Source: Lepus europaeus (Eukaryota; Chordata; Mammalia; Lagomorpha; Leporidae). Taken from it: a stretch of 64,000 bases of DNA. The stretch covers positions 36,193,501 to 36,257,500 of the forward strand of contig NC_084839.1 in the NCBI RefSeq assembly GCF_033115175.1, read 5' to 3'. Positions 37,776 to 49,760 of the stretch are shown here, one piece after another. Within the stretch, counting starts at the first letter, position 1. Every line of letters starts with the position of its first letter. Made by a program: the position numbers and the translations under genes. The notes beneath the pieces are model-generated. The model saw only the letters and a list, made by a program, of their open reading frames with translations, had not been told where the DNA came from and ran no database searches.

Positions 37776-38101
37776 TTTTTTTTTTTTAAAAAAATTTATT
37801 TGTTTGAGAGGTAGAGTTACAGTGAGAGGGAGAGACAGAGAAAGGTCTTCCATCTGATGGTTCATTTCCCAAATGGCAGCAACAGCTGGAGCTGCGCTGA
37901 TCTGAAGCCAGGAGCCAGGAGCTTCTTCTGGGTCTCCCACGTGAGTGCAGAGACCCAAGCACTTGGGCCATCATCTATTGTTTTCCTAGGCTACAGCAGA
38001 GAGTTGGGTCACAAGAGGAGCAGTTGGGACTAGGACCAGAGCCCATATGGGATGCCGGCACCACAGGAGGAGGATTAACCTACTGTGCCACAGTACTGGC
38101 T
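37776..38101 (-). mobile_element. CSINE, older type
   Basis: Poly(T)/'aaatttatttgtttgagagg', reverse body and head 'cacagtactggctgc'. TSD unclear. Confidence 0.9.
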
Positions 38102-38578
38102 GCTAAATTAGATTTTAATAAAGCAAAGTTGTATTTTGTAAATTATGTGTTTCTCATGAAAAGAATAGTAAACAAATATATAGTTAGGAAACTAATAAAG
38201 AGAATGGAAGGATAGAATACTATTTAATTCATAATAAAGCAAGAAGAGAAGAAAAAATATAGAACAAGTAGGACAGAAGAAAATTGACAGTAGTAAATAG
38301 TATATTTAAGCACAATAATATCAGTAATTTAATATAAATGAACTAAATATATTAGAATATAAAAACTGTCCAGCTGGCTTGAAAAGAACCAAATTCAAAT
38401 ATATGTTGCTTATAAGAGATAAACCTTGGCGATAAGGCCACAGAAATTTTCAAAGTAAAAGGATGTAACAAATCTCTCTCAAGTTGTCTAGAAACAACTC
38501 TAACAACAAACTAAATAGCAGACAATGTACACTTTAAGTTAATAAGTATAGTCAGAGATGTGTCTAAAATCTGAATTG
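38102..38578. other. Unassigned AT-rich sequence
   Basis: Nothing recognised. Confidence 0.4.
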
Positions 38579-38594
38579 AAAAATGAGTGTTCAA

Positions 38595-38952
38595 GGCCGG
38601 CGCCGTGGCTCAACAGGCTAATCCTCTGCCTTGCGGCGCCGGCACACCGGGTTCTAGTCCCGGTCAGGGCACCGATCCTGTCCCGGTTGCCCCTCTTCCA
38701 GGCCAGCTCTCTGCTGTGGCCAGGGAGTGCATTGGAGGATGGCCCAAGTGTTTGGGCTCTGCACCCCATGGGAGACCAGGAGAAGCACCTGGCTCCTGCC
38801 TTTGGATTAGCGTGGTGCGCCAGCCGCAGCGCGCTACCGCGGCGGCCATTGGAGGGTGAACCAACGGCAAAAGGAAGACCTTTCTCTCTGTCTCTCTCTC
38901 ACTGTCCACTCTGCTTGTCAAAAATAAAAAAAAAAAAATAAAAAATTTAAAA
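38595..38952 (+). mobile_element. Young CSINE, perfect 16-bp TSD
   Basis: Head GGCCGGCGCCGTGGCTCAAC, B box GGTTCTAGTCC, tail CTGCTTGTC with an A-rich tail of ~40 bp. TSD AAAAATGAGTGTTCAA at 38579-38594 and 38953-38968. Confidence 0.95.
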
Positions 38953-38968
38953 AAAAATGAGTGTTCAA

Positions 38969-41200
38969 AAATTAGTACATTTTACAGTGAATGGTTAGCA
39001 TTTGCTCTGTGGGTCTCAGAAAGATCCTGACAGAATACATCCACCAAAGAAAGGTGAAAACATTTAACGACTAGCTTAGAAAAAAACTAAAAAACTTAAT
39101 TTTGCTTCAATCATTTGTTCTTTTCTGATCGTCTCAAAAGTGGTCTTATTCCCAAGAGCCTTCCAATATTCCATGGTAGTATGATGATTAAATTGGGAGC
39201 TCTGAGCAGGACTAACTGTTCAAACCAGAGCCATGACACTTCCTGTCCTGACCACCCTGGCCCAGGTACGACATAAATTCCTAAACCTGCTCTTTCCTCA
39301 TGTGTGAGCTGAAGAAGACAATGGTGCTTTTCTAAGATTGTTCTGGAATTGAAGTCTTGTAAAATGCTTCGTCTGTTTCTGGCACACAGAATGCTTTAAG
39401 AAAGTCTTGTTTCCCTCATGAACTAGCCAGTCTTACGTGCAGATTATCTCTTCAGGATAGTTACTGATCCTGTGGTGTGGAACTCACTCACGTGGTTTGA
39501 AGAGCTAGTCAAGGAGAGTACCGCGAGGTTATGGAACCACATAGCTGTTTTCTTAGGATCTGAGTAGAAAATACGAATCCACACTCTGTCCTCAGATGAC
39601 AACTAGGGTCAGGTATCCCCTACATTTCCTCTCTCCTCACCTCTGCTGAGCTTCAGACATAAGGCTGGTAACTTCCAGGCAGATTTCCAGTTGTGAGAGG
39701 AGGCAGGAGTTGCCATGCAGCACTGCCTGGGAACGTCTGATAGAACCCCGGTGCCTGATTTCCACACTAACGTGGGAGGGAAGAAAGTCTGAACTGTGCA
39801 TGTGCACAAACACACATGCCCACAGGCACAAACATGCTGAAAAATAGTCTCTGACCAGAAAAAAGCGGAGGGAAATAAGCACCTTAAGTTTATCAATGAC
39901 TGCCTTGTGATTCTGGTGTTATGTTTTCTTCTGTGGAGGGGAACAGCTGAAGGGGTTATAAAGGGTGCCCATCATCAATATGGACTAGGACTTGGGCTGC
40001 TTATTTAATTCCTTATCCCATAGCAACTCCGAGTGACACTGCCATGGCCAAAGAGGCACTAGCTGGGTAGGCAGGATATTGTTGGGAGAGACTTCCAGGT
40101 CGGGGTTTCTTTAGCATTGCTCTGGGGTCCTCCCACCCCACCTGCTGGGGACAGCTGCCTGTGGCTTCCTTACAGTTGGTGGATTGCTCAAGACCCCTTG
40201 TTTGTCGAGAGGGGGTGGACATTGTTGCTGCTGAACTCCCCCTCCTTCCCCAGGGCTGGTGCTGTTGGCTGTTGGGTAGTGTTTGCTACATTTGTGCTTT
40301 TTCTTTTCTTTTTTTTTTTTTTTTTACTCATCAGAAGTTCACAAGATTTTCAGAAACTCAGAGAGAAATACCGCAGAGAAACTGTTACACCTGGAAGCCA
40401 AATCTCCTCTCTACGTCTGCCAACACCTGCTGGGAAAAAATGTTTGGCTTTTAAGTCAAATGCTAAAATATTTCTTAGTGGTTAGAAAATTCAGCTTTGG
40501 ATTTTGTCCTGAAAATCAAGTTTAAGTGGATCGTAGGTAGAGAAAGTTAAACACAGCTCCCGCTGTTTGTTCTGAGTCCAGGTTTGCCCTGCCAGGTGGT
40601 GTCCGTAGGAAAAAAGCATGCTCCCAGAGGAGCCACCTGTGCTCCAGCACAGCCTATTGATCCCTGGGCTCTAAAGGGGGAGAGGGGATGTTTTATGTGG
40701 AGGCTCATCAGAGTGTGGGGTAAACAGCAGTAGTTTAAAATTTTGTTGTGTTTGTTGAAGTTAAAAAATGAGAAAGGCCCATCTGTGGTGACTCAAATTC
40801 CCAAACATGGGTTCCTTAGAAGAGCTGTAATCCGAATGGTTCAACCCTCATGAAGTGGCAGTATCAAAATGGCTTTGGGCTAATGACTAAGGCTGGTAGA
40901 AAACTAGTCTGCATTTTGAGAGATTATAACTCAAGCTCTTTACCTTTCTCTGGTAATCTTTTCCTAGAAATAGTTAGGAGGGCAGCATTCATTCCCTGAG
41001 TTTTCACAAAAGCAGGACTTAGCACCTTCTTACTTCCAGCTCTGCAGGATGGAGTACCACGACCAGGGTTAGGACAGGAGCAGACAGGCAGGGCAGCTGG
41101 CAACCGCAAGTTAGGCCATGCTGAAACATTATGAGTTCATGTGAGTCTGCTTCTGCTTGACTGTTGTTTACGTTAATATTGCTTCTGAAGACTGTACTTT
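38969..41200. other. Mostly unassigned; includes a MIR
   Basis: Apart from the MIR at 39185-39415 and a T-run at about 40307-40325, no repeat or gene is recognised. Plus-strand frames at 40117-40525 read through the T-run as poly-Phe and are not credible. Confidence 0.45.
39185..39415 (+). mobile_element. MIR
   Basis: 'gactaactgttcaaaccaga', 'acataaattcctaaacctgc', 'tcttgtaaaatgcttcgtct' and 'ctggcacacagaatgcttta' follow MIR consensus order. Diverged and old. Confidence 0.65.
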
Positions 41201-41214
41201 CAAGGATCATTTCT

Positions 41215-41521
41215 TTTTTTTTAAGATTTTATTTATTTATTTGAGAGGTAGAGTTACAGACAATGAGAGGGAGATATAGAGAGAGGTCCACAAATGGCCA
41301 CAATGGCTAGAGCTGCGCTGATCCGAAGACAGGAGCCAGGTGCTTCTTCCTGGTCTCCCACATGGGTGCAGGGGCCCAAGCATTTGGGCCATCTTCTACT
41401 GCCTTCCCAGGGCATAGCAGAGAGCTGGATCGGAAGTGGAGCAGCCAGGACTTGAACTGGTGCCCATATGGGATGCTGGCACCGCAGGTGGAGGATTAAC
41501 TTATGGCACCACGACACTGGC
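41215..41521 (-). mobile_element. CSINE with TSD
   Basis: Tail TTTATTTATTTATTTGAGAG, reverse body, head 'cacgacactggc'. TSD CAAGGATCATTTCT (41201-41214) and CAAGGGATCATTTCT (41522-41536), 1-bp indel. Confidence 0.92.
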
Positions 41522-41710
41522 CAAGGGATCATTTCTATCATTCGCTAACATTGCATGTGTATAGCAAAGTGAACACGTGTTACCCTTGAGAAAGGACAGA
41601 AGAGTGTTTGAGATGACCATGGGAAGACCTTCATTAAAGGGTTATGGGATATACAGAACATTGAGTTGGCCTCGCTGATCTGCAGGTGCCCAGACATTAA
41701 AAAAATGTAG

Positions 41711-42042
41711 GGGCCGGTGCTATACCATAGCGAGTAAAGCCACCGCCTGTAGTGCCAACATCCCACTTGAGCTCCAGTTCAGTCCCAGCTGTTCCACTTC
41801 TGATCCAGCTCCCCGCTAATGCACATGGGAAAGCGGCTGAAGGTAGTCCAAATCCTTAGGCCCCTGCACCCACATGGGAGACTCGGAAAAGGTTCCTGGT
41901 TCCTGGCTTTGGATTGGCCCAGCTCAGGCCATTTCTGTCATTTGGGGAGTGAACCAGTGGATGGAAGATGGATCTCTCTCTCTCTTCCTCTGCCTCTTTG
42001 TAACTCTGCCTTTCAAATAAATACGTAATCATTTTTTAAAAA
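41711..42042 (+). mobile_element. CSINE, older type
   Basis: Head GGGGCCGGTGCTATACCATA, B-box-like region, CT-rich stretch and tail CAAATAAATACGTAATC. No clear TSD. Confidence 0.9.
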
Positions 42043-43098
42043 GTGACTGCCATCCCAGGTGTGGAGAATCAATTAATCCCAGAGAAGTCAGAAGTGAGCT
42101 TCCAGGCTTCAGTAAGATTTGCAGAACAGCCAAAAGAGTTGGGGTCAAAGGGCAGGAACGTTTGCATAGACATTCAAAGGACAGGGACTTTGACTTAGAA
42201 CCAATGCTCTTTTGTGTAGCAGCAATGGAATAATTTAAAATTTGGCATTGTGTTTAGCTAGAATCTGAGCCTTCTATTACCTTAGGCCATGGAGTCATTA
42301 CCATGAGGACATTAATCACTGACACCTTGGGAGGATCTTCATCCACTATAGATCATTTATCCGTATAATTTCCTGGACTGGGCAGTAGAATCATTTAGTT
42401 TCTTGAGAGCATTTTGCTTCTGCTGTGCAAAGTGTCAGAAAAGAATTATCTTTATGTGTGCCGAGGCTACCTCAGAAGGTATTAAATACACAGCAACTGT
42501 TTTGGGTTCTTCAGGCATTTTGCTTAGGGACAATGCAGAGTTGAGATTCTAAAATTTCTTCTAGTTAGATTTGGAGCCATTTAATATGCTTACCATTGTG
42601 ATTGTTTGTTATTAGGGAAAAAGAAACAGACCAACCAACACACCAACCCCTATAATGATTTACTTCCTCCATCTGAACGTAACCTCAGGGAACCACACTG
42701 TGTGAATTACATCCTAAGTTGTGTTTGATGTTCATATATATTCGCATACTTCATATAGTTAAAAGGTATAAGTTTACTAGTCTGAGAAAGACAATTACTG
42801 TTTATAATTGGGGGAAATATTTTCATGGAGGAAAGTTTTAGAATGGGCTTTGATGGTATAAAAGAAAATGTCGGGATGATGCCTTGTTTTTGAGCACTGC
42901 TTTGGAAACTGTTGTATATTGAGGAAACATTCACCCTTATCTGTTCTCACTTTTTCACAGTTTATGATGTATTTTTATGATAATTTATACTTTAATGATT
43001 ATATATATATATAGTGTCTCCGCTTCTTCATTTCAGCTTCTTCTTTCTCCATGTTGTGATCATCATCAAGAATCCCTTCCTTTGTGATATTAATATGT
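42043..43098. other. Unassigned sequence
   Basis: Nothing recognised except (AT)n at 43001-43013. Confidence 0.4.
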
Positions 43099-43417
43099 CT
43101 TTTTTAAAAGATTTATTTATTTTAAAGGCAGAGCTACAGACAGGTAGAGAGAGAGAGAGATCTACCTGCTGGTTCACTCCCCAAATTGCTGCAATAGCCC
43201 GGAGCTGGGCCAGGCTGAACCCAGGAGCCAGGAGCTTCACCTGGATTGCCCACATGGGTACAGGGGTCCAAGGACATTGGCCATCTTCCACTGCTTTCCC
43301 AGGTGCATTAGCAGGGAGTGGAATTAAAAGTGGAGCAGCTGGGATTCGAACCAGTGACTGTATAGGCTGCTGGCACTGCAGAAGCTGGCTTTACTGGCTG
43401 TGCCACAGTGCTGGCCC
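43099..43417 (-). mobile_element. CSINE, older type
   Basis: Tail 'aaaagatttatttattttaa', (GA)n, reverse body and head 'cagtgctggcccc'. Degenerate flanks AATATGTCTTTTTT and AATATGTTTATTTT are a probable TSD. Confidence 0.9.
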
Positions 43418-44977
43418 CAATATGTTTATTTTCAAGAAAAACAGGACATATGTATATGTCTACATATTAAGTGAATGTGACAACATATTAAAAATTGTTT
43501 AATTTTAAAGCTAAAAATGTATAAAAAGTTTCATAGAAAAATGGATTTGTAAGATAATGTGAATTTTCCATGAAATTTTTGATGGTGATTCATCTACTAA
43601 GTTATTTTGGTTTATTTTGTATGGCTAATGTACTCATTATTTTGTAACTGTTTCTTTTGTTGGGTAATTTTATAGTTGCCTTAAAGCTAACATACATTTT
43701 CCTCAATCACTGGAAATATTGGATGGTTCACTTGTGGACAGAGGCAGTTTTTGGATTCCAAAGATCCACTTGACAACCATATTTCTTGATTATTTTTCCC
43801 CAGGGATGAACCATAGTCGGATACAAAAGACTAAACTCATTAACTCACCAGGCATTCATCTGCAAAACAAACAATTTATATCTTTCCTATATCCTTTGCT
43901 CAAATATTTTGCCAAGATAACGTGAGTGTCATGCTATGCATGATTTTCATCTTAAATTTGTAGTTTCTTGAGAAAAAATTGAATGTCCTGTGTATTTTTG
44001 TAGGTTAGTTTGAATGGTAGTATTAGGAAATTCAGCGATTTTCCTGATCTTAATTCCAAATGTGTCCTAATGTTTTATTAGAAAGGCATATGGTAGAAAT
44101 TTAGAGATAAAGTTCCCAAAATACCTGAATTTGAATTTGTCAGAAGAAAATTGTGTCTTATTTCCCTTCAAATTCTAGCGGAGGCCCCTTTGCCTGTGGA
44201 ATGTACTGCCCAGGGACAGTCAGCTCTCCGTGTCGGCCTCAGCCCCTCTGTGTTTACCCTCATCTCAGCCTGCATTTTCTTCAGTTCACACGTTCATGCC
44301 CCCGCCTCACCTGGGTCTTCCTCAGCTCATCTGTATCTTCCCTTAGCTCGTCTCTGTCTTCTGTTAGCTCCACCTGTGTCTTCCTTTGGTCCAACTGTAG
44401 CTTTCTGAAGGGCATGGAAGGCTTGAAGGGTAGGAACTGGGTTATATTTCAGAGGCTGGAGCTCTTAATCCAGTGCTAAGAGATCCTGAAAAAGTTCCTT
44501 TTGGGAGTTCTTAGACTACACAGAGAATGACAAAAGGTCTCAGTAGGGTCTTTCTGAGGCTGACAAACCAATGCCTCTCGGTCAGGGCTGGGAGCCAGGA
44601 CAGCTGGGAGGAATGGCTGCCAAGTGCTGCCCGAGAGCTGCTGCCAGGTGGACCTGCTGGCCTGCAAGCCCCTCTGAGAAAGGATGGGTCTCTCATGTTG
44701 GCTTAAGGCTTATGGGAAAGGTACAAACTGTGGGGCTTTCATTGTGCTATTACCCAAAGAGGAAGAATAATTTTCTCCTAAAATATTTGGAGGATTTGAG
44801 ATATAAAAATCTGAATAGGAGCTTGAGTTCTGGATGTGTGGATGTAGTGTTGTAAAACAGGGTTTTCCACAAAAGTTTCCTGTTTTTACTAAGTGTGACA
44901 TGCTTCTCTCACCTTTTTGCTTGAGTGGAAAAGCCCTATAAGGCATCACGTGTGCTGCATTTAAGAGGCCCTCTTTA
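43418..44977. other. Unassigned sequence containing a 21-bp minisatellite
   Basis: No gene or interspersed repeat recognised. The short tandem repeat at 44308-44390 is listed separately. Confidence 0.45.
44308..44390. repeat. Imperfect ~21-bp minisatellite, 4 units
   Basis: Units at 44308, 44328, 44349 and 44370, each near CAYCTGTRTCTTCCNTTAGCT, 20-21 bp long and diverged from each other. The period keeps frame, so an open plus-strand frame crosses it, but no protein family is recognised. Confidence 0.7.
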
Positions 44978-44985
44978 GCATGCGC

Positions 44986-45063
44986 ACACGTGTGTGTGTG
45001 TGTGTGTGTATGTAAGAGAGAGGGGGAAAGAGAGAGAGGAGAGGGAGAGGGAGAAGGGGGGGA
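44986..45063. repeat. (GT)n followed by purine-only tract
   Basis: GT repeat at about 44990-45010, then an almost pure A/G run at 45014-45063 with GAGAGG-like units. Low-complexity DNA. Confidence 0.9.
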
Positions 45064-45944
45064 CCTCTTGTGAGCCTATCTTAAGCCTCTTCTAAAGCTA
45101 TCCTTTCCCAGAATCCGGTCATGGAGCCTGCAGTGGGGGTTTTCACGTAGGTAATCAAGAAACCCTCTTTTACAGCCAGAATCAAACTGTGTTGCCATAA
45201 GTACGGCCAACAAAATAGCACACTGCTGGCAGGAGACAATCATTGCTCCAATATCCTTTAGGCTGCCAAGAATGAGCACGCTGTAGTAAAACTGCTGTCC
45301 CAAGCAAAAATAAAATCCAACTTTCAGAGCTACACTATTTTACAGAGCACCTGTTCAGCCAGAGCTTGCATTAGGTGAGGTTGTCCATGGTAGTAAGTCA
45401 CTCAGCTCCATGATTTCATGGCCTCCTGTCTCTTTGTTTTCCTCTTCTGTAGGTCATGCTTTCATATGTCTGCTCCACAGCGGTGTGGGCCTTGCTCCTC
45501 AGCCCCTTGGACATCCTCGAGGTAGGCTACATCCCTTGTCAGCATGTATCTGGACCATTCTTGTGCGTTCTCAACCTCTCCATCAAAATGTACCTTATCG
45601 GATGAGGGAGTCACCTGAAAGATCATGAAGAAACTATGCATGGATTTCAAAATTTGCTTGCATAAAAAACCCTCAAATTTTCATTCCCTTTTTTGAATTG
45701 TCCTTGTATACCTTTCCTTTAGTGTCTTGATGAATGATTTATTTCCTTACTAAGAATTTTAGATATAGCAGAAATTTTTTTCAAGACCCATTAATTTATG
45801 CTAGCAGTCAGATATGATTTGAACTTAGACAGCTTTGCCCCATTTTAATGCAGCTAGTGATTGCACAGAAGTTAAATAATAGGTATGTAGGATTTCAGTG
45901 CTGGGAGGGCACTTAGTTTTTTATCATTAATAATTTATATGCAC
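45064..45944. other. Unassigned; weak coding-like frames
   Basis: A minus-strand frame (stop at 45076, open to about 45342) and another (45462-45650) encode unrecognised peptides. I find no repeat here. Coding status is unproven. Confidence 0.35.
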
Positions 45945-46773
45945 TGATCCATTTAATTTTTCAACAAATTTTCGTTGTGCATATGCCATATGGGAAAAGT
46001 GACATTTGGTTTCTGCTCTTACAGAGCTATTCAGAAAATCATAAAATAAATGAAAAGTTACAGTTGTGATCATGTAATAATGCTATCAGCATGTGTTATA
46101 AAGAGAATTCAGATACTATGGGAGGAGAGAAAGCTTTTCTGAGCGAGTGAGGATTGAGATGAGGGTCACTGGAATAACAGACATTGATTGGAGGATGTGC
46201 AGGGTGGCATGCAAGCACAAAGACCCTGTGGTGTGGGGGAGCCTGGCACACTGCAGGAGCAGAAAGGGGGAGTCAGAGGGCCTTGCTGAATTTAAAAATA
46301 GCTGGACCAAGTCACTAAAATATTTCAGCAGAAGGATGACATGATCAGATCTGTTTCAAATAGAATACTCATTAGTCGGGAAACTGATTACAGGAGCAAG
46401 AGTGAATGGAATCAAGCCAACATGGGAGTTCTCACAGCAGTACTGAGGGGAGCATGGGCGACTTGCAGCTGGTGGTGCTGCTGGTGGGGAGGGACCAAGG
46501 TGGACAGAAATGGAAGGTATAGATTTAATGAGACTTGGTGATAGGTTGGATATGAAAGGAGAGGGCAAGGTAAGGCGTGGGCTTTATGTTGTTGCTATCT
46601 CAAGGGGATGGATATGGAAAGACAGAAGAGAACCAAGTGCAGGGTGGATGATCACAAGTTAGATTTTTGTTAGATTGAGGTATTTTGGGGATTGTTGAGG
46701 TGGGGATGTCAGAAAGATGATTGGATTTCTGTATCTGGAATTGAAGAGGGAATCTGTGATAGTTATTGATAAG
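45945..46773 (-). mobile_element. L2 (LINE-2) remnant, 3' region
   Basis: Antisense L2-like order: 'acatttggtttctgctctta' (3' end), 'aagcacaaagaccctgtggt', 'ggatgacatgatcagatctg', 'agacttggtgataggttgga'. Highly diverged and old. Confidence 0.6.
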
Positions 46774-46787
46774 GGAACCAAAGTTTT

Positions 46788-47473
46788 TTTCTTATTTTAA
46801 AAGATTTATTTATTTTTTATTTTTACTTTTTGACAGGCAGAGTGGACAGTGAGAGAGAAAGAGAGAGACAGAGAAAGGTCTTCCTTTACCATTGGTTCGC
46901 CCTTCAATGGCTGCTGCGGCCGGCGCACTGCACTGATCCGAAGCCAGGAGCCAGGTGCTTCTCCTGGTCTCCCATGGGGTGCAGGGCCCAAGGGATTGGG
47001 CCATCCTCCAATGCACTCCTGGGCCACAGCAGAGAGCTGGCCTGGAAGAGGGGCAACCGGGACAGAATCCAGCCCCCCGACCAGGGCTAGAACCCCGGGG
47101 TGCCGGCGCCGCAGGCAGAGGATTAGCCTATTGAGCCGTGGCACCGGCCAATTTATTTATTTATTTATTTGAAAGATAAGGTTACAGACAGAGAAGAGAG
47201 ACAGATAGTGGTCTTCCATCTGCTGGTTCACTCCCTAAATGGCCACAGCAACGAGGGCTGGGCCAGGCTAAAACCAGGAGCCAGGAGCTTCTTTCAGGTC
47301 TCTCATGTGAGTGGCAGGGGCCCAAGGACTTGGACCATCTTTGGCTGCTTTCCCAGACACATTAGCAGGGAGCTGGAATGGAAGTACAGCAACCAGGACT
47401 CAAACCGGTGTCCATATGGGATGTGGGCACTGCAGGTGGCTACTTAACCTAACATGCCACCATGCCGGCCCCA
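46788..47473 (-). mobile_element. CSINE (old) hosting a young CSINE in its tail
   Basis: 47151-47473 is the body and head ('caccatgccggcccc') of an older reverse CSINE; its tail begins at 46788. Outer TSD GGAACCAAAGTTTT at 46774-46787 and 47474-47487 is perfect and spans both elements. Confidence 0.93.
46818..47150 (-). mobile_element. Young CSINE nested in the tail of an older CSINE
   Basis: T-rich tail, GACAGGCAGAGTGGACAGTG, CpG-bearing body and head GAGCCGTGGCACCGGCC. The flanking ATTTATTTATTT is ambiguous as a TSD because the target is the (TTTA)n SINE tail. Confidence 0.93.
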
Positions 47474-47487
47474 GGAACCAAAGTTTT

Positions 47488-49040
47488 AAGAAATTTTTGC
47501 TCAAAGCCACACACTTCTTAGGTGACAGAGTCAAGATTAAATGTGGGTGTCTTTGATCCAGCAAATCCTTAATGCTATGAAGAGAAAAAAGGCACATGCA
47601 GTGAGCTGAGCCCTACCCCCTTCCCCTGCCTCAGTAGTTCTGTTGATGAAAGGGCAAAGCTATAATGTTAGAAAACAGAAGGTTTATGTTTTCCTTGTAA
47701 TTTTCCTTGCATTGCAAGACTTAAGAGCCATGTTTACATTTTGATTTTATCGTTGCCTTATGTTGAAATATGAACAACTTATTAACAGATTGGACTTGAT
47801 TGCCTCTAGGAACCAGAAGTGGTACTCAATGAATAAATGTAAAGAAATTAAAAATAATTACAACTTTTTGTCATGTTCTACATATATGGTACCTCTGAAA
47901 GATTGTCTGTAAGTCCTGTCGTGGTCCTGTGTTAGGAGAGCTAGGAGGTAGTACTTTAGGAAAAAAAGCTGATGGGGCATCCAAAGATCATTAAGATAAT
48001 AATGGGGCTATTGTAGAAGGCTTATGGTTTGTGCATATTATCATGAAAACAGGGCAAATATGCCCTTTCACTTTTATGTGTTTGCTCTAAATGAGAGCAG
48101 AGCAAATAGAAGCAGTGGGCTGTTAAATACAAGAGCTTTATAGTATTATAATTCTCTAGTGCATGTTCTCAGAACAGCGTTTTTAAATGCTAATGATACT
48201 ATTACTTACCAAACTACGCTTGTATTTAAAATCACCTATTCTGCGAGGGTGAAACCTGACTTTCTATTTTATGGTATAAACATGTCACAGCTCTGATTTG
48301 TTTTGCAAAGGAAGCATGATTTAAATGTTATTCAGTGTCCTTTCTCTTGCTTCAAAGATGCTCAAGGATTTTTAATCCCTGAGTTTCCATTTCAGTGAAG
48401 CCTGCAGCTGCATATGGAAGATTGCTTGCAAATTTCTGCTTGCCTCCTCCTCTGCCTCAGTCCTCCCTTCTACACCCCTCGCTCCGAGGGTCTATGGGAA
48501 CAGCCGGGCAGGTGACTTGTTATTGCCCCACAAAGCCTTTCTTCTGTATTCTCATTGTTTTGCTGAGAATTGTTTTGTCCTCCAGTCCTTGAAGGTTGTA
48601 TGAAATGGAAAAGACAACCAATAAAATGGAAAACACCAAAATGATGTTTTGTGGAGTAGATGAAATGCCTTGAATTACTACCCCCAAAGAGCTTCCTTTT
48701 GAGCTCCAGCACAATGCTCCCAAGTCACTCATTAAGCACGGAGTCGAAGCATTGACGTGTGTGGCTAAGATGTGATCATCTTCCAGAAAGGACTTAGATA
48801 TAGGAAAAAATGAGTGAGGTATTACATGATGTTGCGTATGCTTACTGCCCTAATAGATGGCAGTGCATAGGTACTGTGAAATATTCCGATTGATGTTGTA
48901 TGTGTTGTTATTGTCACATTTAGGTATGTTGCTTCATGGGGAAATAATAGGACATAGGTCTAAAACTTGGAAGTGGTTCAGGCTGCCATGTATGGTTGTT
49001 GTTACTGGTCACGGAGGGGAGGGCGGTCGCTGGATTGAGT
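47488..49040. other. Unassigned sequence
   Basis: ~1.5 kb without recognised gene or interspersed repeat. Confidence 0.45.
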
Positions 49041-49043
49041 CTT

Positions 49044-49760
49044 GTGGGTTCTTTTCCTCAGCTTAGTATAAAAATAAAAAGCCAGGAAACAATTTGCAAA
49101 GAGGCAAAAACTTTTATTCAATTGGCAAGCGACAGAGAAAGCATCTGGTCAGAGAGGAGAGCAGGTGGAGTGCCCAAGCGGGACACTGGCTTTGAGGAAG
49201 TGTCCCGGGTATTTAAGGCATTACTATATGTACATTGGGTCATCCTATTGGGGGTGCCCATTGGATGGGGGGGTTTCACATATGTATGTTGATTGGCTTG
49301 GGCCTCATGGAGATAGCAGGGGTCTCCTGGAGACTGTCCATCTCCATAGAGGCTCAGCCCCCTCTGCTAGCTCTGGGTGAAAGATTGCAGCCACGCTGGA
49401 AGTGTGATTTAATGCTGTAACTCACACAAGATAGCCTCAGTCTCCTGGAACCAGTCTGCCTCCCCCAGGGGCCCAGCCCCTTCCCCTGCCAGCTCTGAGA
49501 GAAAGATTGCACCCACCCTGAAGATGTGATTTAAAGCTGCAAGGTCACACATGCCAGCTGGTCTGGAGACAGGCTTTCCAGCCAACACTGACAGCTTGCG
49601 CGTGAAGGATATTCCACCTATGTCTGAAGAGCCCACAGACCCCCAGCCCCACTGGCTGGCCTCAGTTGTGCAGGTCGTATACTGTGCAACCAAACACACT
49701 ACACTCTGTGTTGGAGGGATGAGTGTTACCCGGCTTGCTCCTCTCCTAGCAATAAAGTGA
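49044..49760. other. LTR-like unassigned segment with tandem duplication
   Basis: Starts TGTGGGTTCTTTTCC. Contains TTTTATTCAATTGG (AATAAAA on the minus strand), and near 49750 AGCAATAAAG on the plus strand. The composition and promoter/poly(A)-like signals suggest an old LTR, but no TSD or matching CA end was found, so it is left unassigned. Confidence 0.35.
49322..49559. repeat. Tandem duplication, ~119-bp unit x2
   Basis: Unit 1 at 49322-49439 and unit 2 at 49440-49559 share GTCTCCTGGA, CAGCCCC, AGCTCTG, GAAAGATTGCA, GTGATTTAA and TCACACA in the same order. Many substitutions show that the duplication is old. Confidence 0.8.

Noticed and set aside
40290..40340. Splice acceptor (polypyrimidine tract then AG)
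   Set aside because: The T-run is followed by no recognisable exon and no partner donor site.
40117..40485. 122-codon plus-strand frame with poly-Phe
   Set aside because: Poly-Phe comes from a T-run. No start context, homology or conservation evidence.
43014..43502. 162-codon plus-strand frame
   Set aside because: Contains a reverse CSINE. The encoded peptide repeats in the other SINE copies.
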